NCBI GenBank assembly: GCA_018652265.1
Contig: JABICL010000004.1
Span: 1-49,803, forward strand
DNA length: 49,803 bases
Source of the DNA: Candidatus Peribacteria bacterium
Lineage (GTDB): Bacteria > Patescibacteriota > Gracilibacteria > Peribacterales > Peribacteraceae
Direction of reading: 5' to 3'
Numbering within the stretch: position 1 is the first letter of the stretch; the number at the start of each line of letters is the position of its first letter. A program made the position numbers and the translations under genes. Below, piece after piece: positions 1 through 8,098 of this stretch. The notes below the pieces were generated by a model. That model made no database searches. It saw only the letters and a program-made list of their open reading frames with translations, and was not told the origin of the DNA.

Positions 1-77
1 AGAGAATCATGGAGATATGAAGCGAGGGTATGTCGTTCCTCAAGGGAGAGGTGGTGATACTGTGATTTTGATGCCAT
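1..77 (-). CDS. IS30-family transposase, N-terminal fragment
   Basis: The minus strand starts at ATG (77-75) and encodes MASKSQYHHLSLEERH followed by TLASYLHDS before running off the contig. The pattern Y-x-x-L-S-L-E-E-R-x-x-[IL] is typical of the N-terminal helix-turn-helix of IS30-type transposases, which bind the terminal inverted repeat. Only about 25 residues are present and the catalytic DDE core is not visible. A -10-like TACACT lies 9 nt before the ATG, so even this gene may be read from a leaderless transcript. The same sequence occurs at 49728-49803. Confidence 0.7.
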   Translation of the reverse strand, partial: MASKSQYHHLSLEERHTLASYLHDS

Positions 78-140
78 GAGATGAACAGTGTAGAGAATCA
101 AGGATTCTCAGAGTGTTCGGCTTCGTTTCTGAACTTGGGA
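1..140 (-). mobile_element. IS30-family insertion sequence, 5' end (left copy, cut by contig end)
   Basis: Bases 2-140 are the exact reverse complement of 49665-49803 at the other end of the window. The match stops abruptly after TCTGAACTTGGGA at 140, which therefore marks the IS outer end. The element reads leftward out of the window and contains the start of an IS30-type transposase gene on the minus strand. The remainder of the element is beyond the contig. The insertion lies at the 5' end of the neighbouring rightward gene, whose reading frame continues into the IS. Confidence 0.8.
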
Positions 141-1016
141 GAATTCTGTGAATTAGAAGAAGGCCAAGAGAATCAGCATATATTGCGAGCTATTGATTTA
201 GCTAGAAAGCCATTTCACGTAATGGTTACATATCTGGCGCTTACTGCAAGCAGTGAAGCATTGCAATTGGGAGTTGTAAGAAATCCACAAGGTAATAATC
301 CGGATTGCAGACACGAAGTAGGTACAGACTTATGTATAGAAGAATTAGATGCACATCCATGTGTACATAAAGCAAATAGAGTTCTGAATCCAGAAAGACC
401 AAAAATATCAATCATTCATTTACTAGATGCTCACTATATATCAGTTACTGATCTAGCAGAATTAATGGGCCTAGGTGTAAATGCTACAGATGAACAATTA
501 AAAGTTGTTGCAGAACTACATCTTGATTACATGGATCTGGTAGAGATTATTCAGAGAGAAAATAAGTTGGTACTGGAGACAATTGTAAAAGATCTTGGGA
601 TAACGGAAATTTGTATAGAAGCTGCACAAGAAGACATGCGAAGGATAAATGGTGCCTTGGGTAAGCTTAGAGCTAGTGAAGATTACAAAGGCAGAAGAGA
701 AGATGAGTTGCTAATAGGTGCTGCGGGACAGATGCTCCTGGAAGGAAAAATAGACAGGCTTGTTCCTGTGGATGATGCTGAGACTAGAGATAGAGCTCAG
801 TCTCTTATGCGCGTAGGTCGCACCGAAGAAGCGAATGCTATGCAAAACAAAAGAGAGACAATGGTTTTGCGTAATATGGTTAAAAATGGCGGAGGTAATC
901 AATTGCTTGTTTTCGGCGGATTGCATGGATTTCCAGATAACATCAAATGCACTTTCCCAGCATGTGAATACACGACCGTAAAAACCAATGCATATCACGA
1001 ACATGGGCCAAAGTAG
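81..1016 (+). CDS. Possible ChaN/TraB (Tiki-superfamily) protein, 5' end replaced by IS30
   Basis: The open frame is 311 codons, but its first 20 codons (81-140) are IS30 end sequence, so the native N-terminus was probably lost to the insertion. The native part starts at EFCELEEG; the next in-frame ATG is residue 48 (222). I see a LLDAHY segment near residue 115 and, near residue 280, an arginine-rich helix followed by LLVFGGLHGFPDN. A hydrophobic strand ending in G-x-H after an RN-rich helix is reminiscent of the ChaN/EreA/TraB fold. This is a weak resemblance, not a firm assignment. Whether the gene is still expressed is unknown; the IS end may supply a start and promoter. Confidence 0.35.
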   Translation: MNSVENQGFSECSASFLNLGEFCELEEGQENQHILRAIDLARKPFHVMVTYLALTASSEALQLGVVRNPQGNNPDCRHEVGTDLCIEELDAHPCVHKANRVLNPERPKISIIHLLDAHYISVTDLAELMGLGVNATDEQLKVVAELHLDYMDLVEIIQRENKLVLETIVKDLGITEICIEAAQEDMRRINGALGKLRASEDYKGRREDELLIGAAGQMLLEGKIDRLVPVDDAETRDRAQSLMRVGRTEEANAMQNKRETMVLRNMVKNGGGNQLLVFGGLHGFPDNIKCTFPACEYTTVKTNAYHEHGPK

Positions 1017-1090
1017 TAGTATTTGGAGCTCAGAAAATTTTTAACACAAATACTTGAAAAAAATATGTAGAAGTAGACAATATTCCTCCT

Positions 1091-1699
1091 ATGTTCTCTG
1101 AAAGAAAGACAGTTACATTATTGCGACCTTCCGATACATCTTGGGAAGCTGCAATGAGGCAGTCGGAAAATGGCAGTTCCTATTGTGGTGATGGTATGGA
1201 TGTTTATGGTGAATATACCGATAATAGTATAGATTCAATTCGCGATGAAGTTTGTAGATTATCGGAAGAATTAAATATATTGGCGCGCGTTGAAGATTTT
1301 CAGATATCTTATGGACAATCTACTCCTGGTAGAAAGCGCATGAAATTTTTGAATGAATCAGATGTAATTGCAGCTTATGATCCATCAGATTGTTTAACTG
1401 CATGTATATATTCAATTTTACGTACTAGGCCGGAAATTTGTGCTTTATTTGCATATTCATGTCGTGATGCATTGGAGGCTTCTTATCATATAGTCGGCGC
1501 AGTTAAAGTCCCTGTCTTTGAAAATGGTACAGAAAGTAAATGTGAGCTAGGCGATGATAAATCTGCAAGGAGAAAATTTTTGCCTAGAGCATTTGCTTTT
1601 TTTACGCAAAATGAGAATCTTATGCGAAATGCAATCGAACAAGCCCTAATATTTCCAAATGGAAAATTGATTGATGTGATGGATAATACAAATTTGTAA
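1091..1699 (+). CDS. Hypothetical protein (202 aa)
   Basis: The 202-residue product has no signal peptide or membrane segment and resembles no family I recognise. It is mixed alpha/beta in character, with a charged helix around residues 50-70 (SIRDEVCRLSEELNILARV) and scattered single cysteines. AT-rich codon use matches the neighbouring genes, which supports real coding. It lies 75 bp after the IS-damaged gene and 81 bp before another unknown gene, all on the plus strand, so the three may be a small unit. The window contains no clue to function. Confidence 0.6.
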   Translation: MFSERKTVTLLRPSDTSWEAAMRQSENGSSYCGDGMDVYGEYTDNSIDSIRDEVCRLSEELNILARVEDFQISYGQSTPGRKRMKFLNESDVIAAYDPSDCLTACIYSILRTRPEICALFAYSCRDALEASYHIVGAVKVPVFENGTESKCELGDDKSARRKFLPRAFAFFTQNENLMRNAIEQALIFPNGKLIDVMDNTNL

Positions 1700-1780
1700 G
1701 ATGTATATATAAAAACAAGTTTACAAATCCCAATATTTCCTCCACAATTTCTTCCTTTATTTAAATTCCAAAATATCAAA

Positions 1781-2440
1781 ATGTCAGTAGAAACATCAGT
1801 ACAAGCATATCTGGATCAAGTCGAAAGTGGTGAATACAATAGGTCTTCGGTTGGGGAAAAGTATGCTCATGAAAATGATTCCTCTTTTAGAGAAGTAATA
1901 AAGGATGTAGCTACTGATGAAGATCTGTTTGATCCTTTTGAGAAAAATAAAGCTCATATTATTGAAGGATGTAGAGCTGAAATTTTGGATAGAATCCTTG
2001 AAATAGAGTTATCAGAAGGCGAGTTAACAGTTTCTGATGTTATTCAGATTATTAGAGATGAATTACAAATGTGGGAAGCAGCTCCAGTTCATGATCTCGA
2101 ATGGAAAGTTGATCATATGTTGAATTTACGAGAGTTAAGTGAAGATGAAACGGAAATGGTTATAACTGTTCGCAAAAGTTTTGGTACACAACAAATTGGG
2201 AAAAAATTTCCATTCTCTGTAGATGCGATTCGGTGCTCATGGAGAGCTCAGGCAAATAATTGGAGCCCTGTTCCAGGCATGGAAAGAAAAACAGATGATG
2301 TTTATACAGATGAGAGAGATCTTTTAGTTAGATGTCCAAATTCAGGAGAAGCTCTGGGTATAATTCGATGGAAACTTATCCACAACGATCCAGATGGTGA
2401 TACTACTTCTGATGATAGCTTAGAGCTTGTAGAGCTATAA
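1781..2440 (+). CDS. Hypothetical acidic protein (219 aa)
   Basis: A 219-residue, strongly acidic, soluble protein. It is predicted helical in the first 120 residues (for example EILDRILEIELSEGELTVSD) and more strand-like afterwards, with a single RCPNSGEALG segment near residue 185 and an acidic tail (DPDGDTTSDDSLELVEL). No catalytic motif, signal peptide or transmembrane helix is visible. The start ATG at 1781 follows a long AT-rich gap without a Shine-Dalgarno. Function unknown; coding potential is supported by length and consistent codon use. Confidence 0.6.
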   Translation: MSVETSVQAYLDQVESGEYNRSSVGEKYAHENDSSFREVIKDVATDEDLFDPFEKNKAHIIEGCRAEILDRILEIELSEGELTVSDVIQIIRDELQMWEAAPVHDLEWKVDHMLNLRELSEDETEMVITVRKSFGTQQIGKKFPFSVDAIRCSWRAQANNWSPVPGMERKTDDVYTDERDLLVRCPNSGEALGIIRWKLIHNDPDGDTTSDDSLELVEL

Positions 2441-2494
2441 TCTTAGCCACTATTTACTCTCTATTCTTCGTATTTCAGGGTATGCTCTGATTAT

Positions 2495-3814
2495 ATGAAT
2501 GAAAGTGATAAAAAAGATAAGCGATATGATGATTTTAGTAGTATGGGAATTAATCCTAAAATTTTGAAGATTCTAGAGAAGCAAAAAATCTCAAGACCAA
2601 CTCCTATTCAACATCAGGCCATTCCATCCGGACTTAAGGGCAAAGATCTTATTGGTGTAGCACAAACTGGTACAGGTAAGACGTTTGCATTTGGAATTCC
2701 AATGCTTCAGCAACTTTCCTCTGGGAAAAAGAGGGGACTTATAGTTCTTCCAACGCGTGAGCTAGCTTATCAAGTAGAAGAAGCGCTCAAGCCATTTGCA
2801 TCTGCACTTGGAATTCGTATGGCAGTTTTTGTTGGAGGAGCTTCTATGCAATTGCAGCGTAGAGATATAAAAAGAAATCCACGTATTCTTATAGCTACTC
2901 CAGGAAGATTAAATGATCACTTAGAAAGAAAGACAGTATCTCTAAAAGAAGTAGAACTTCTTGTGTTAGACGAAGCAGATCGAATGCTTGATATGGGATT
3001 CAAGCCACAGATAAATAAAATTCTTTCTCATATTCCACGCGAGCGTCAGACATTACTTTTCTCTGCGACTATGCCACAAGACATAGTGAAGCTTGCTACT
3101 GCTCAGATGAATCTACCACTTCGTATAGAAGTAGCTCCAGCAGGAACCGCAGCTGCAAAAGTTGAGCAAGAGCTAATAATAGTTAGGCAACACGATAAGC
3201 AATCACTACTTATTTCGCTTATAAAAGAATTCAAAGGACAAGTTCTTGTCTTTTCACGAACGAAGCATGGTGCCAAAAAAATTACTCACGCTTTAAACGA
3301 GGCAGATTTTCGTGCAGCAGAAATTCATTCAAATAGATCATTGGTACAGCGTAGAAAAGCACTAGAGGGATTCAAGAGGGGTAGTTATCAAGTATTGGTT
3401 GCTACAGATATAGCTTCGCGTGGTATTGATGTGACGGATATTGGATTGGTAATAAATTACGATCTTCCTGATGATCCATCTGATTATGTTCACAGGATTG
3501 GTCGTACAGGTCGTGCTGACCGTGAGGGGTTAGCTATTTCTTTTGCAACTCCTACGCAGGCTAAACATATTCGTGATATTGAGAAACTTATTCGTACGCC
3601 TCTGCAACGTAGAGAACATGAATCGATCCCTTCTCTTTCTATGGACAGTAGATCTTCTAGCCCAAGACGTTCTCGTGGAGGAGGCGGTAGAAGTAGAGGA
3701 GGAAGTGGCGGAAGTAGAAGTAGAGGAGGTAGCAGCAGAGGAAGAAAGCCATCTTCTCGTGTTTCAAATAATCGAAAGCCTAAATCAAATTTTAGTAAGA
3801 AGCGTAAGGGGTAA
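2495..3814 (+). CDS. DEAD-box RNA helicase (RhlE-like)
   Basis: An ATP-dependent RNA helicase of the DEAD-box superfamily 2 type, acting in ribosome assembly or RNA turnover in the cytoplasm. The classical motifs appear in order: Q motif (SRPTPIQHQAIP, about residue 34), motif I AQTGTGKT, Ib TPGR, motif II LDEADRMLDMGF, motif III SAT, then TDIASRGIDV and HRIGRTGR in the second RecA domain. From about residue 380 the tail is Ser/Arg/Gly-rich (SRSSSPRRSRGGGG, SRGGSGGSR) and basic, a typical nonspecific RNA-binding extension. Length (439 aa) is normal for RhlE-type enzymes. The 3' end overlaps the convergent permease gene by 30 bp. Confidence 0.93.
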   Translation: MNESDKKDKRYDDFSSMGINPKILKILEKQKISRPTPIQHQAIPSGLKGKDLIGVAQTGTGKTFAFGIPMLQQLSSGKKRGLIVLPTRELAYQVEEALKPFASALGIRMAVFVGGASMQLQRRDIKRNPRILIATPGRLNDHLERKTVSLKEVELLVLDEADRMLDMGFKPQINKILSHIPRERQTLLFSATMPQDIVKLATAQMNLPLRIEVAPAGTAAAKVEQELIIVRQHDKQSLLISLIKEFKGQVLVFSRTKHGAKKITHALNEADFRAAEIHSNRSLVQRRKALEGFKRGSYQVLVATDIASRGIDVTDIGLVINYDLPDDPSDYVHRIGRTGRADREGLAISFATPTQAKHIRDIEKLIRTPLQRREHESIPSLSMDSRSSSPRRSRGGGGRSRGGSGGSRSRGGSSRGRKPSSRVSNNRKPKSNFSKKRKG

Positions 3815-4759
3815 GGTATTAAATAAATACCCAATAATAATAATACCAATAGTTACAATTGCGAAAAATCTTCCAAGTAATTTCCAGCTCATTACACGCT
3901 TAAGTATGAGTGCTTCTGGAAGAGATATTCCTACAATGGCCATCATGAAGGCAAGTGCAGTTCCTAGTGCCACTCCTTTAGAGATTAAGGCTTGAACTAT
4001 AGGTATTACACTGCTTGCATTTGCATATAGTGGAACAGCTAAAATTACAGCTATAGGTACAGAGAATATATTGTTGCCAGATAGAGAATCTTCGAAGTAT
4101 CCCTCTGGAACATATCCATGTATGCCAGCTCCAATTGCTATTCCAAGTATTACAAATGGCATTATTTTTTTGGTTATAGAAAAGGCTTCGTTTGAAATCT
4201 GTTTAAATATATTTTGTGTGTCTTTTTTACATTTGCAGCAACAAGGCTTTTTAGCTTCTGTAAATATTTTTGTATCTATCTCTTTTTCCAGATTCATTTT
4301 TCCTAATATAAGACCACTTAGCATTCCTATTGTCATTCCTGCTAGTGTGTAGAGCAGTGTGATTTTCCATCCAAATGCACTTAGAAAAATTACAATGGCT
4401 ACTTCGTTTACAAGTGGTGATGTAGTAAGAAATGCAAAAGTAAGGCCAAGAGGAATCCTGGCTTGTAGAAATCCTATGAATAGGGGAATAGAAGAGCAGG
4501 AACAAAATGGAGTTATAGCTCCGAAAGTCGATGCGAGAAAATAATCTAGTCCAAAGAAATGCCTAGAAGAGAGATATTCCTGCATTTTATCTATTGGTAG
4601 ATAATGTCTAAATAAACTCATCACATGTGTCATAGCGATAAGCATGAGCATTATCTTTACTGTTTCATATACAAAGAAGTGAATACTTAAGCCCATGTGG
4701 GAATCTGCGGCGATATTTAGAGTCTCAAATGTTAGCCAACTTGCAAAAGAATCGATCAT
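3785..4759 (-). CDS. YraQ/ArsP-type permease (UPF0718 family)
   Basis: An integral membrane permease of the YraQ/ArsP (DUF318) family, some members of which export organoarsenicals; the substrate here is unknown. There are about eight hydrophobic segments and the diagnostic pore motif TPFCSCSSIPLFIGF at about residues 81-95, followed by LTTSPLVNE. A second half starts near FSITKKIMPFVILGIAIGAG. The loop between the halves carries a dense cysteine cluster (KKPCCCKCKKD, about residues 170-180) that could bind a soft metal or metalloid. The 324-aa length fits the family. Its tail overlaps the helicase gene by 30 bp on the opposite strand. Confidence 0.85.
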   Translation of the reverse strand: MIDSFASWLTFETLNIAADSHMGLSIHFFVYETVKIMLMLIAMTHVMSLFRHYLPIDKMQEYLSSRHFFGLDYFLASTFGAITPFCSCSSIPLFIGFLQARIPLGLTFAFLTTSPLVNEVAIVIFLSAFGWKITLLYTLAGMTIGMLSGLILGKMNLEKEIDTKIFTEAKKPCCCKCKKDTQNIFKQISNEAFSITKKIMPFVILGIAIGAGIHGYVPEGYFEDSLSGNNIFSVPIAVILAVPLYANASSVIPIVQALISKGVALGTALAFMMAIVGISLPEALILKRVMSWKLLGRFFAIVTIGIIIIGYLFNTLPLTLLTKI

Positions 4760-4804
4760 AAGTGCATTATTACATACAATTAAATTTCTTTTTTTATTTT
4801 AAAT

Positions 4805-5437
4805 TTAATATTGATATCCATGATTAGTGCCAATCATATCTTTGATTAGTGCCCAAAATCTATTTTGCTCAGTTGTAAGTTCTTCACTTGATATGTCAGC
4901 ATCTTGTCCAAAGAAAATATTTTCGTGTTTTCCAGTTATGCGCCGCATTAATCTGCCTGCTTCGTTAGTTGCAAAGATGCCTTTAGAATTTAAAATTCTT
5001 CGAATTTGATTAGTAAATTGCTTAGCAAAATTGACCATCGATCTATCAGTTGGAAATATTACATCCATTGCGTTGTGCATTGTCACTATATGAGCAGAAT
5101 TTTTTTCGAATACAGCAAGAGATTCAGGATATCTCAAATCAAGTGCCAGACTTTCAAAAGGCTCTTGAGACATATCTGCTACATCCACTGCAGTGACTTT
5201 TATACCAAGATCATGAAAAATACGTGGAGTATATGGGGGATAGTCTCCTTCTAGCCAGCAGCTGCTAATGCCTGCTTCTTTTAGTTTTTTGAGTGTTTCT
5301 TCTTGTGGTGTTCTGCCTCCAGAACACAAGCAAAGTGCATTCAGGCCTGTGAGATCACTTGGTGTATCTTTCCCAAAATGCTGCACTAGATTTGGAATAG
5401 TTCTTGTGTTATGCCAGGATATGTAGTCAGTGACCAT
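4805..5437 (-). CDS. Methyltransferase-like protein (210 aa)
   Basis: A 210-residue cytoplasmic protein. Residues 33-43 (LNALCLCSGGR) resemble a glycine-rich motif I of a Rossmann-type SAM-dependent methyltransferase. They are followed by an acidic strand (IKVTAVDVAD) and AHIVTMHNAMDVIFP, which could be motif IV. The order strand-GxG, strand-D, strand with downstream helix is compatible with class I methyltransferases, but the usual GxGxG is replaced by CSGG and no substrate domain is recognisable. It lies just upstream (in transcription sense) of the permease gene with a 45-bp gap, so co-transcription is possible. Confidence 0.45.
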   Translation of the reverse strand: MVTDYISWHNTRTIPNLVQHFGKDTPSDLTGLNALCLCSGGRTPQEETLKKLKEAGISSCWLEGDYPPYTPRIFHDLGIKVTAVDVADMSQEPFESLALDLRYPESLAVFEKNSAHIVTMHNAMDVIFPTDRSMVNFAKQFTNQIRRILNSKGIFATNEAGRLMRRITGKHENIFFGQDADISSEELTTEQNRFWALIKDMIGTNHGYQY

Positions 5438-5540
5438 GGCATTGCATGGTATTGTTTTTAAAGTGTTTGTTAAAGATTTTTCGATAAATTTTTAATCTCA
5501 AATGCTTTGTTTTGAATACAAAATTTGTACAACTAAGATT

Positions 5541-6566
5541 CTAATTTATTCTTCTTCCTTCATACCTCACAAGTTTCAAAGCATCTTGCTGTCCAAGAAT
5601 CTCTTTAGAGAGTGCATCATCGTAATCTGAGTCGTATACGACTTTAGATATTCCTGCGTTCAAGATCATCTTTGTGCAGATCACACATGGGAACGTATTG
5701 CAGTACAGAGTAGAGCCGCTGATATCTATCCCAAACTTAGCAGCTTGAGTTATAGCATTTTGTTCTGCGTGTGTACCACGGCAAATTTCGTGACGCTGTC
5801 CGGAAGGGATATTCATCTTTGCGCGTAGACATCCTCCCATCTGAGCACAATGGGGGACTCCGCGAGGAGCGCCATTATATCCTGCAGTAAGCTGCTGTCC
5901 GTCTTTTGCAATTACTGCTCCTACTTGCCTACGTAAACATGTAGAGCGCTTAGACCATATATGAGAAATTTCCATAAACACCTCATCAAATGTTGGACGT
6001 TCGGTTCCTTCAGATAATTTTATAAAATGCTCAAACTTATTTTCTAGCTCTTCTAGTGTTCCTTCGTTTAGGATCAAATAATCTGTGTGATCTATACATT
6101 TTTTTACTTGTTGTCCTTCTGGAGGTTCGCCGATTCCACTTTCACGTTTTAGTTTTTCTAGGATTGTTTCTTCTGTAAGTGAATCTCCTTGTCTACGTCT
6201 TTCCATAAGTCGATTTACAATTGTTTTGTGACTTGCAGACACTCCAACCATTTTGAAATTATTTATCTTCTTAAGCTCATTCCATTCTCCTGGATTTCTA
6301 ATTCCGTCTATTACCCAGTTTGAATCTGGAGAAGCAGACACTGTTTCACGAACTTTCGTACCAAGTACTCCAGCACCACCTTGTTCTCTAAGCTCATTTC
6401 CAATCTTTTGTAGATTCTCACGAGAATGTTCTAGGCCACGTTTTGTAGCTTCGTTACGAACCATGTCGGATAAGGATACATACTTAAATCCACGTTTCTT
6501 GAGGATATTTGCTATCTCTCCCTTTCCGCTACCCATAAAGCCAGTGAGACCTATACATTGAGACAT
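5541..6566 (-). CDS. Fusion of P-loop (d)NMP/dephospho-CoA kinase-like domain and dCMP deaminase
   Basis: Two domains in one 341-residue protein. Residues 1-185 begin with a Walker A loop GLTGFMGSGKGE and continue as a nucleotide-monophosphate or dephospho-CoA kinase-like fold (LSDMVRNEA; DGIRNPGEW; RLMERRRQGDS lid-like segment). Residues 190-341 are a zinc-dependent deoxycytidylate deaminase: HAEQNAI with the catalytic Glu, then CNTFPCVICTKMILNAG with the two zinc cysteines. The deaminase half would convert dCMP to dUMP for thymidylate synthesis. Fusions of a P-loop domain to dCMP deaminase occur in other organisms, but the role of the kinase half is not settled by sequence. The gene stands alone between the methyltransferase-like gene and a toxin gene. 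Confidence 0.85.
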   Translation of the reverse strand: MSQCIGLTGFMGSGKGEIANILKKRGFKYVSLSDMVRNEATKRGLEHSRENLQKIGNELREQGGAGVLGTKVRETVSASPDSNWVIDGIRNPGEWNELKKINNFKMVGVSASHKTIVNRLMERRRQGDSLTEETILEKLKRESGIGEPPEGQQVKKCIDHTDYLILNEGTLEELENKFEHFIKLSEGTERPTFDEVFMEISHIWSKRSTCLRRQVGAVIAKDGQQLTAGYNGAPRGVPHCAQMGGCLRAKMNIPSGQRHEICRGTHAEQNAITQAAKFGIDISGSTLYCNTFPCVICTKMILNAGISKVVYDSDYDDALSKEILGQQDALKLVRYEGRRIN

Positions 6567-6577
6567 TGGAAGTCATT

Positions 6578-6838
6578 CTAATACACTTTTGAATGTTTCC
6601 CAACATGTAGCATAATCACTATTGTGTGACCATCTTCCTCTATATATAAAATTCTAAGATCAAATCCCGCAGAGAATGATCTAACACCTTTTTTGTCACC
6701 TTTTAGTTTGTGGTTGTAAAGACTTGGATCAAACGGATTTTTCTTGAACAATCTAATGGCATAGTTAGTCTTTTCTCGATCAGAAAATTTTAGTTTTCTG
6801 AACTCTTTTGTGAATTTATGTGAAAATCTAATTTTCAT
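6578..6838 (-). CDS. YafQ/RelE-type mRNA interferase toxin
   Basis: An 86-residue basic toxin of the RelE/YafQ superfamily, expected to cut mRNA in the ribosome when freed from its antitoxin. It shows the family order of features: basic N-terminal helices (SHKFTKEFRKLKFSD), a LKGDKKGVRSF segment, the core strand RILYIEEDGHTIVIML and the terminal GKHSKVY, whose His and Tyr correspond to conserved C-terminal positions of YafQ-like proteins. The gene overlaps the upstream antitoxin gene by 11 bp, a standard translationally coupled arrangement. Confidence 0.85.
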   Translation of the reverse strand: MKIRFSHKFTKEFRKLKFSDREKTNYAIRLFKKNPFDPSLYNHKLKGDKKGVRSFSAGFDLRILYIEEDGHTIVIMLHVGKHSKVY

Positions 6839-7127
6839 CTTCGCTTTCTAGGTAGGCTATAGCTTCTTCAGTAGAATCAAATGCTGGAGACAGATTTTTC
6901 TCATCAAAAGATTCATCATAAGCCTTTTCTATTTCTTTCATTTCCTCTGGAGTGTAGTCATAGTAACCATTATCTTTTATTTCAAATGGCAAGCCACCTT
7001 GTATAGTAATTTGCTTAAAGAAGACTCTCACTGCTGTAGGTACATCCAGACCTAGAGATTTAAGAATTCTTTCAGCTTTCTTTTTTAAATCTTCATCTAT
7101 TCGTACTTGTATGCCTTTTTGTGCCAT
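6828..7127 (-). CDS. RelB/DinJ-type antitoxin
   Basis: A 99-residue antitoxin whose N-terminus (IQVRIDEDLKKKAERILKSLGLDVPTAVRVF) is the ribbon-helix-helix DNA-binding domain of the RelB/DinJ family. It is followed by GLPFEI and an acidic, probably unstructured toxin-binding tail. It should neutralise the downstream YafQ-type toxin and repress its own promoter together with it. An operator candidate with regularly spaced TATGC motifs lies immediately upstream (7157-7190). The start is the ATG at 7127. Confidence 0.88.
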   Translation of the reverse strand: MAQKGIQVRIDEDLKKKAERILKSLGLDVPTAVRVFFKQITIQGGLPFEIKDNGYYDYTPEEMKEIEKAYDESFDEKNLSPAFDSTEEAIAYLESEDEN

Positions 7128-7152
7128 GGCTAATAGTGGTAAAATATATCAA

Positions 7153-7192
7153 TACGTATGCATATAGTATGCAAAAAGCATGCAAATTGCAA
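7153..7192. promoter_or_regulatory. Candidate operator of the relB/yafQ-type module
   Basis: Upstream of the antitoxin start are three similar half-sites at exact 11-bp spacing: TATGC at 7157, TATGC at 7168 and CATGC at 7179. They include the palindromes TATGCATA (7157-7164) and GCATGC (7178-7183), and an ATTGC follows at 7186. One-turn spacing on the same DNA face is what a ribbon-helix-helix antitoxin would bind cooperatively. Confidence 0.5.
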
Positions 7193-7228
7193 GTATTATG
7201 CAGCATATTTATATAAATTAAGAATAAA

Positions 7229-8053
7229 TTATGTATTCAACTTATATGCATTAAGCGCCTTTATAACCACACTTTCTGCATCTTCTAGCTCTATACCTTC
7301 ATTTTTTAATTTATCAGTATTTAGAGTGCAATTGCTACGACCTGCTTTTGTGTGATTGGGGAGTTCCTCTAGAGTCATCCTGTTAAATTCATGTGCAGGG
7401 TCTACTATTTCTTTGTAAAGCTGCATTATTCTGTATGGAGATATTGGGCCTGGATTTATTATGTTGTAGGTTCCGATTTTTTTCTTTTCTATAAGAGTTT
7501 TTGCAATGCGTATTAAATCAGGGACATATGTAATAGAATTTTCTACGTCTAGTACATTTTGGTATTTAGATAACTTCATTATTAAATTCCTAGGATCTCT
7601 TTCGTCACAAAGTGGCATTCGTAGCCTCAAATTAAGTACAGGAAAGTCATGCATTATCTGATCTGACCATCCTTTTGTACGACTGTAGAAACTACCTGTG
7701 AAATTCGGAGGATCATCTTCTGAGAATCCTTTACCACCATTATCTCCGGTATATACGCATCCTGTGCTCAGGTGCACAAAATAAATATTTCTTTTCATGC
7801 ATTCATCTAGAAGTATTAGTGGCCCCTCCACATTTGCTCTCATGGTTTCTAATTTATTGTCTTCACACCAGTCTACATTTGGCCTTCCTGTTTTTCCTGC
7901 ACAGTTGATTACGCAGTCTGGCTTACAGTCTTCTAAATCTTTTATTACAGATTCTTTATCTGCTATATCTGCTTTTGAGGGCGTGGAATTATCAAACTCA
8001 TTCATAAAACGCTTCCCTATAAACCCATTTGGACCGAATATCATAAATGTCAT
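7229..8053 (-). CDS. Nucleotide-sugar epimerase/4-keto-reductase (NRS/ER-like, short-chain dehydrogenase)
   Basis: A 274-residue extended short-chain dehydrogenase. The NAD(P)-binding loop is FGPNGFIGKRF at residues 6-16 and the catalytic Tyr-x-x-x-Lys is SFYSRTKGW. The segments TGRPNVDWCEDNK, LSTGCVYTGD, DPPNFTGSFYSRTK and LRLRMPLCDERDPRNLIMKL closely match the C-terminal half of plant RHM and the NRS/ER enzymes, which epimerise and reduce UDP-4-keto-6-deoxyglucose to UDP-rhamnose. Related proteins occur in giant viruses and scattered bacteria. The likely role is making an activated deoxysugar for surface glycans. No partner rfb genes are in the window. Full length for this class. Confidence 0.82.
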   Translation of the reverse strand: MTFMIFGPNGFIGKRFMNEFDNSTPSKADIADKESVIKDLEDCKPDCVINCAGKTGRPNVDWCEDNKLETMRANVEGPLILLDECMKRNIYFVHLSTGCVYTGDNGGKGFSEDDPPNFTGSFYSRTKGWSDQIMHDFPVLNLRLRMPLCDERDPRNLIMKLSKYQNVLDVENSITYVPDLIRIAKTLIEKKKIGTYNIINPGPISPYRIMQLYKEIVDPAHEFNRMTLEELPNHTKAGRSNCTLNTDKLKNEGIELEDAESVVIKALNAYKLNT

Positions 8054-8098
8054 GTTATTACTTTAGCAGTAATATGAATTTAGACTAAGATAGGAGTC

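Noticed and set aside
3490-3849. Minus-strand frame rich in Leu/Pro within the helicase 3' end
   Set aside because: It is the antisense shadow of the Ser/Arg/Gly-rich tail of the DEAD-box helicase; the low-complexity repeats keep stops away.
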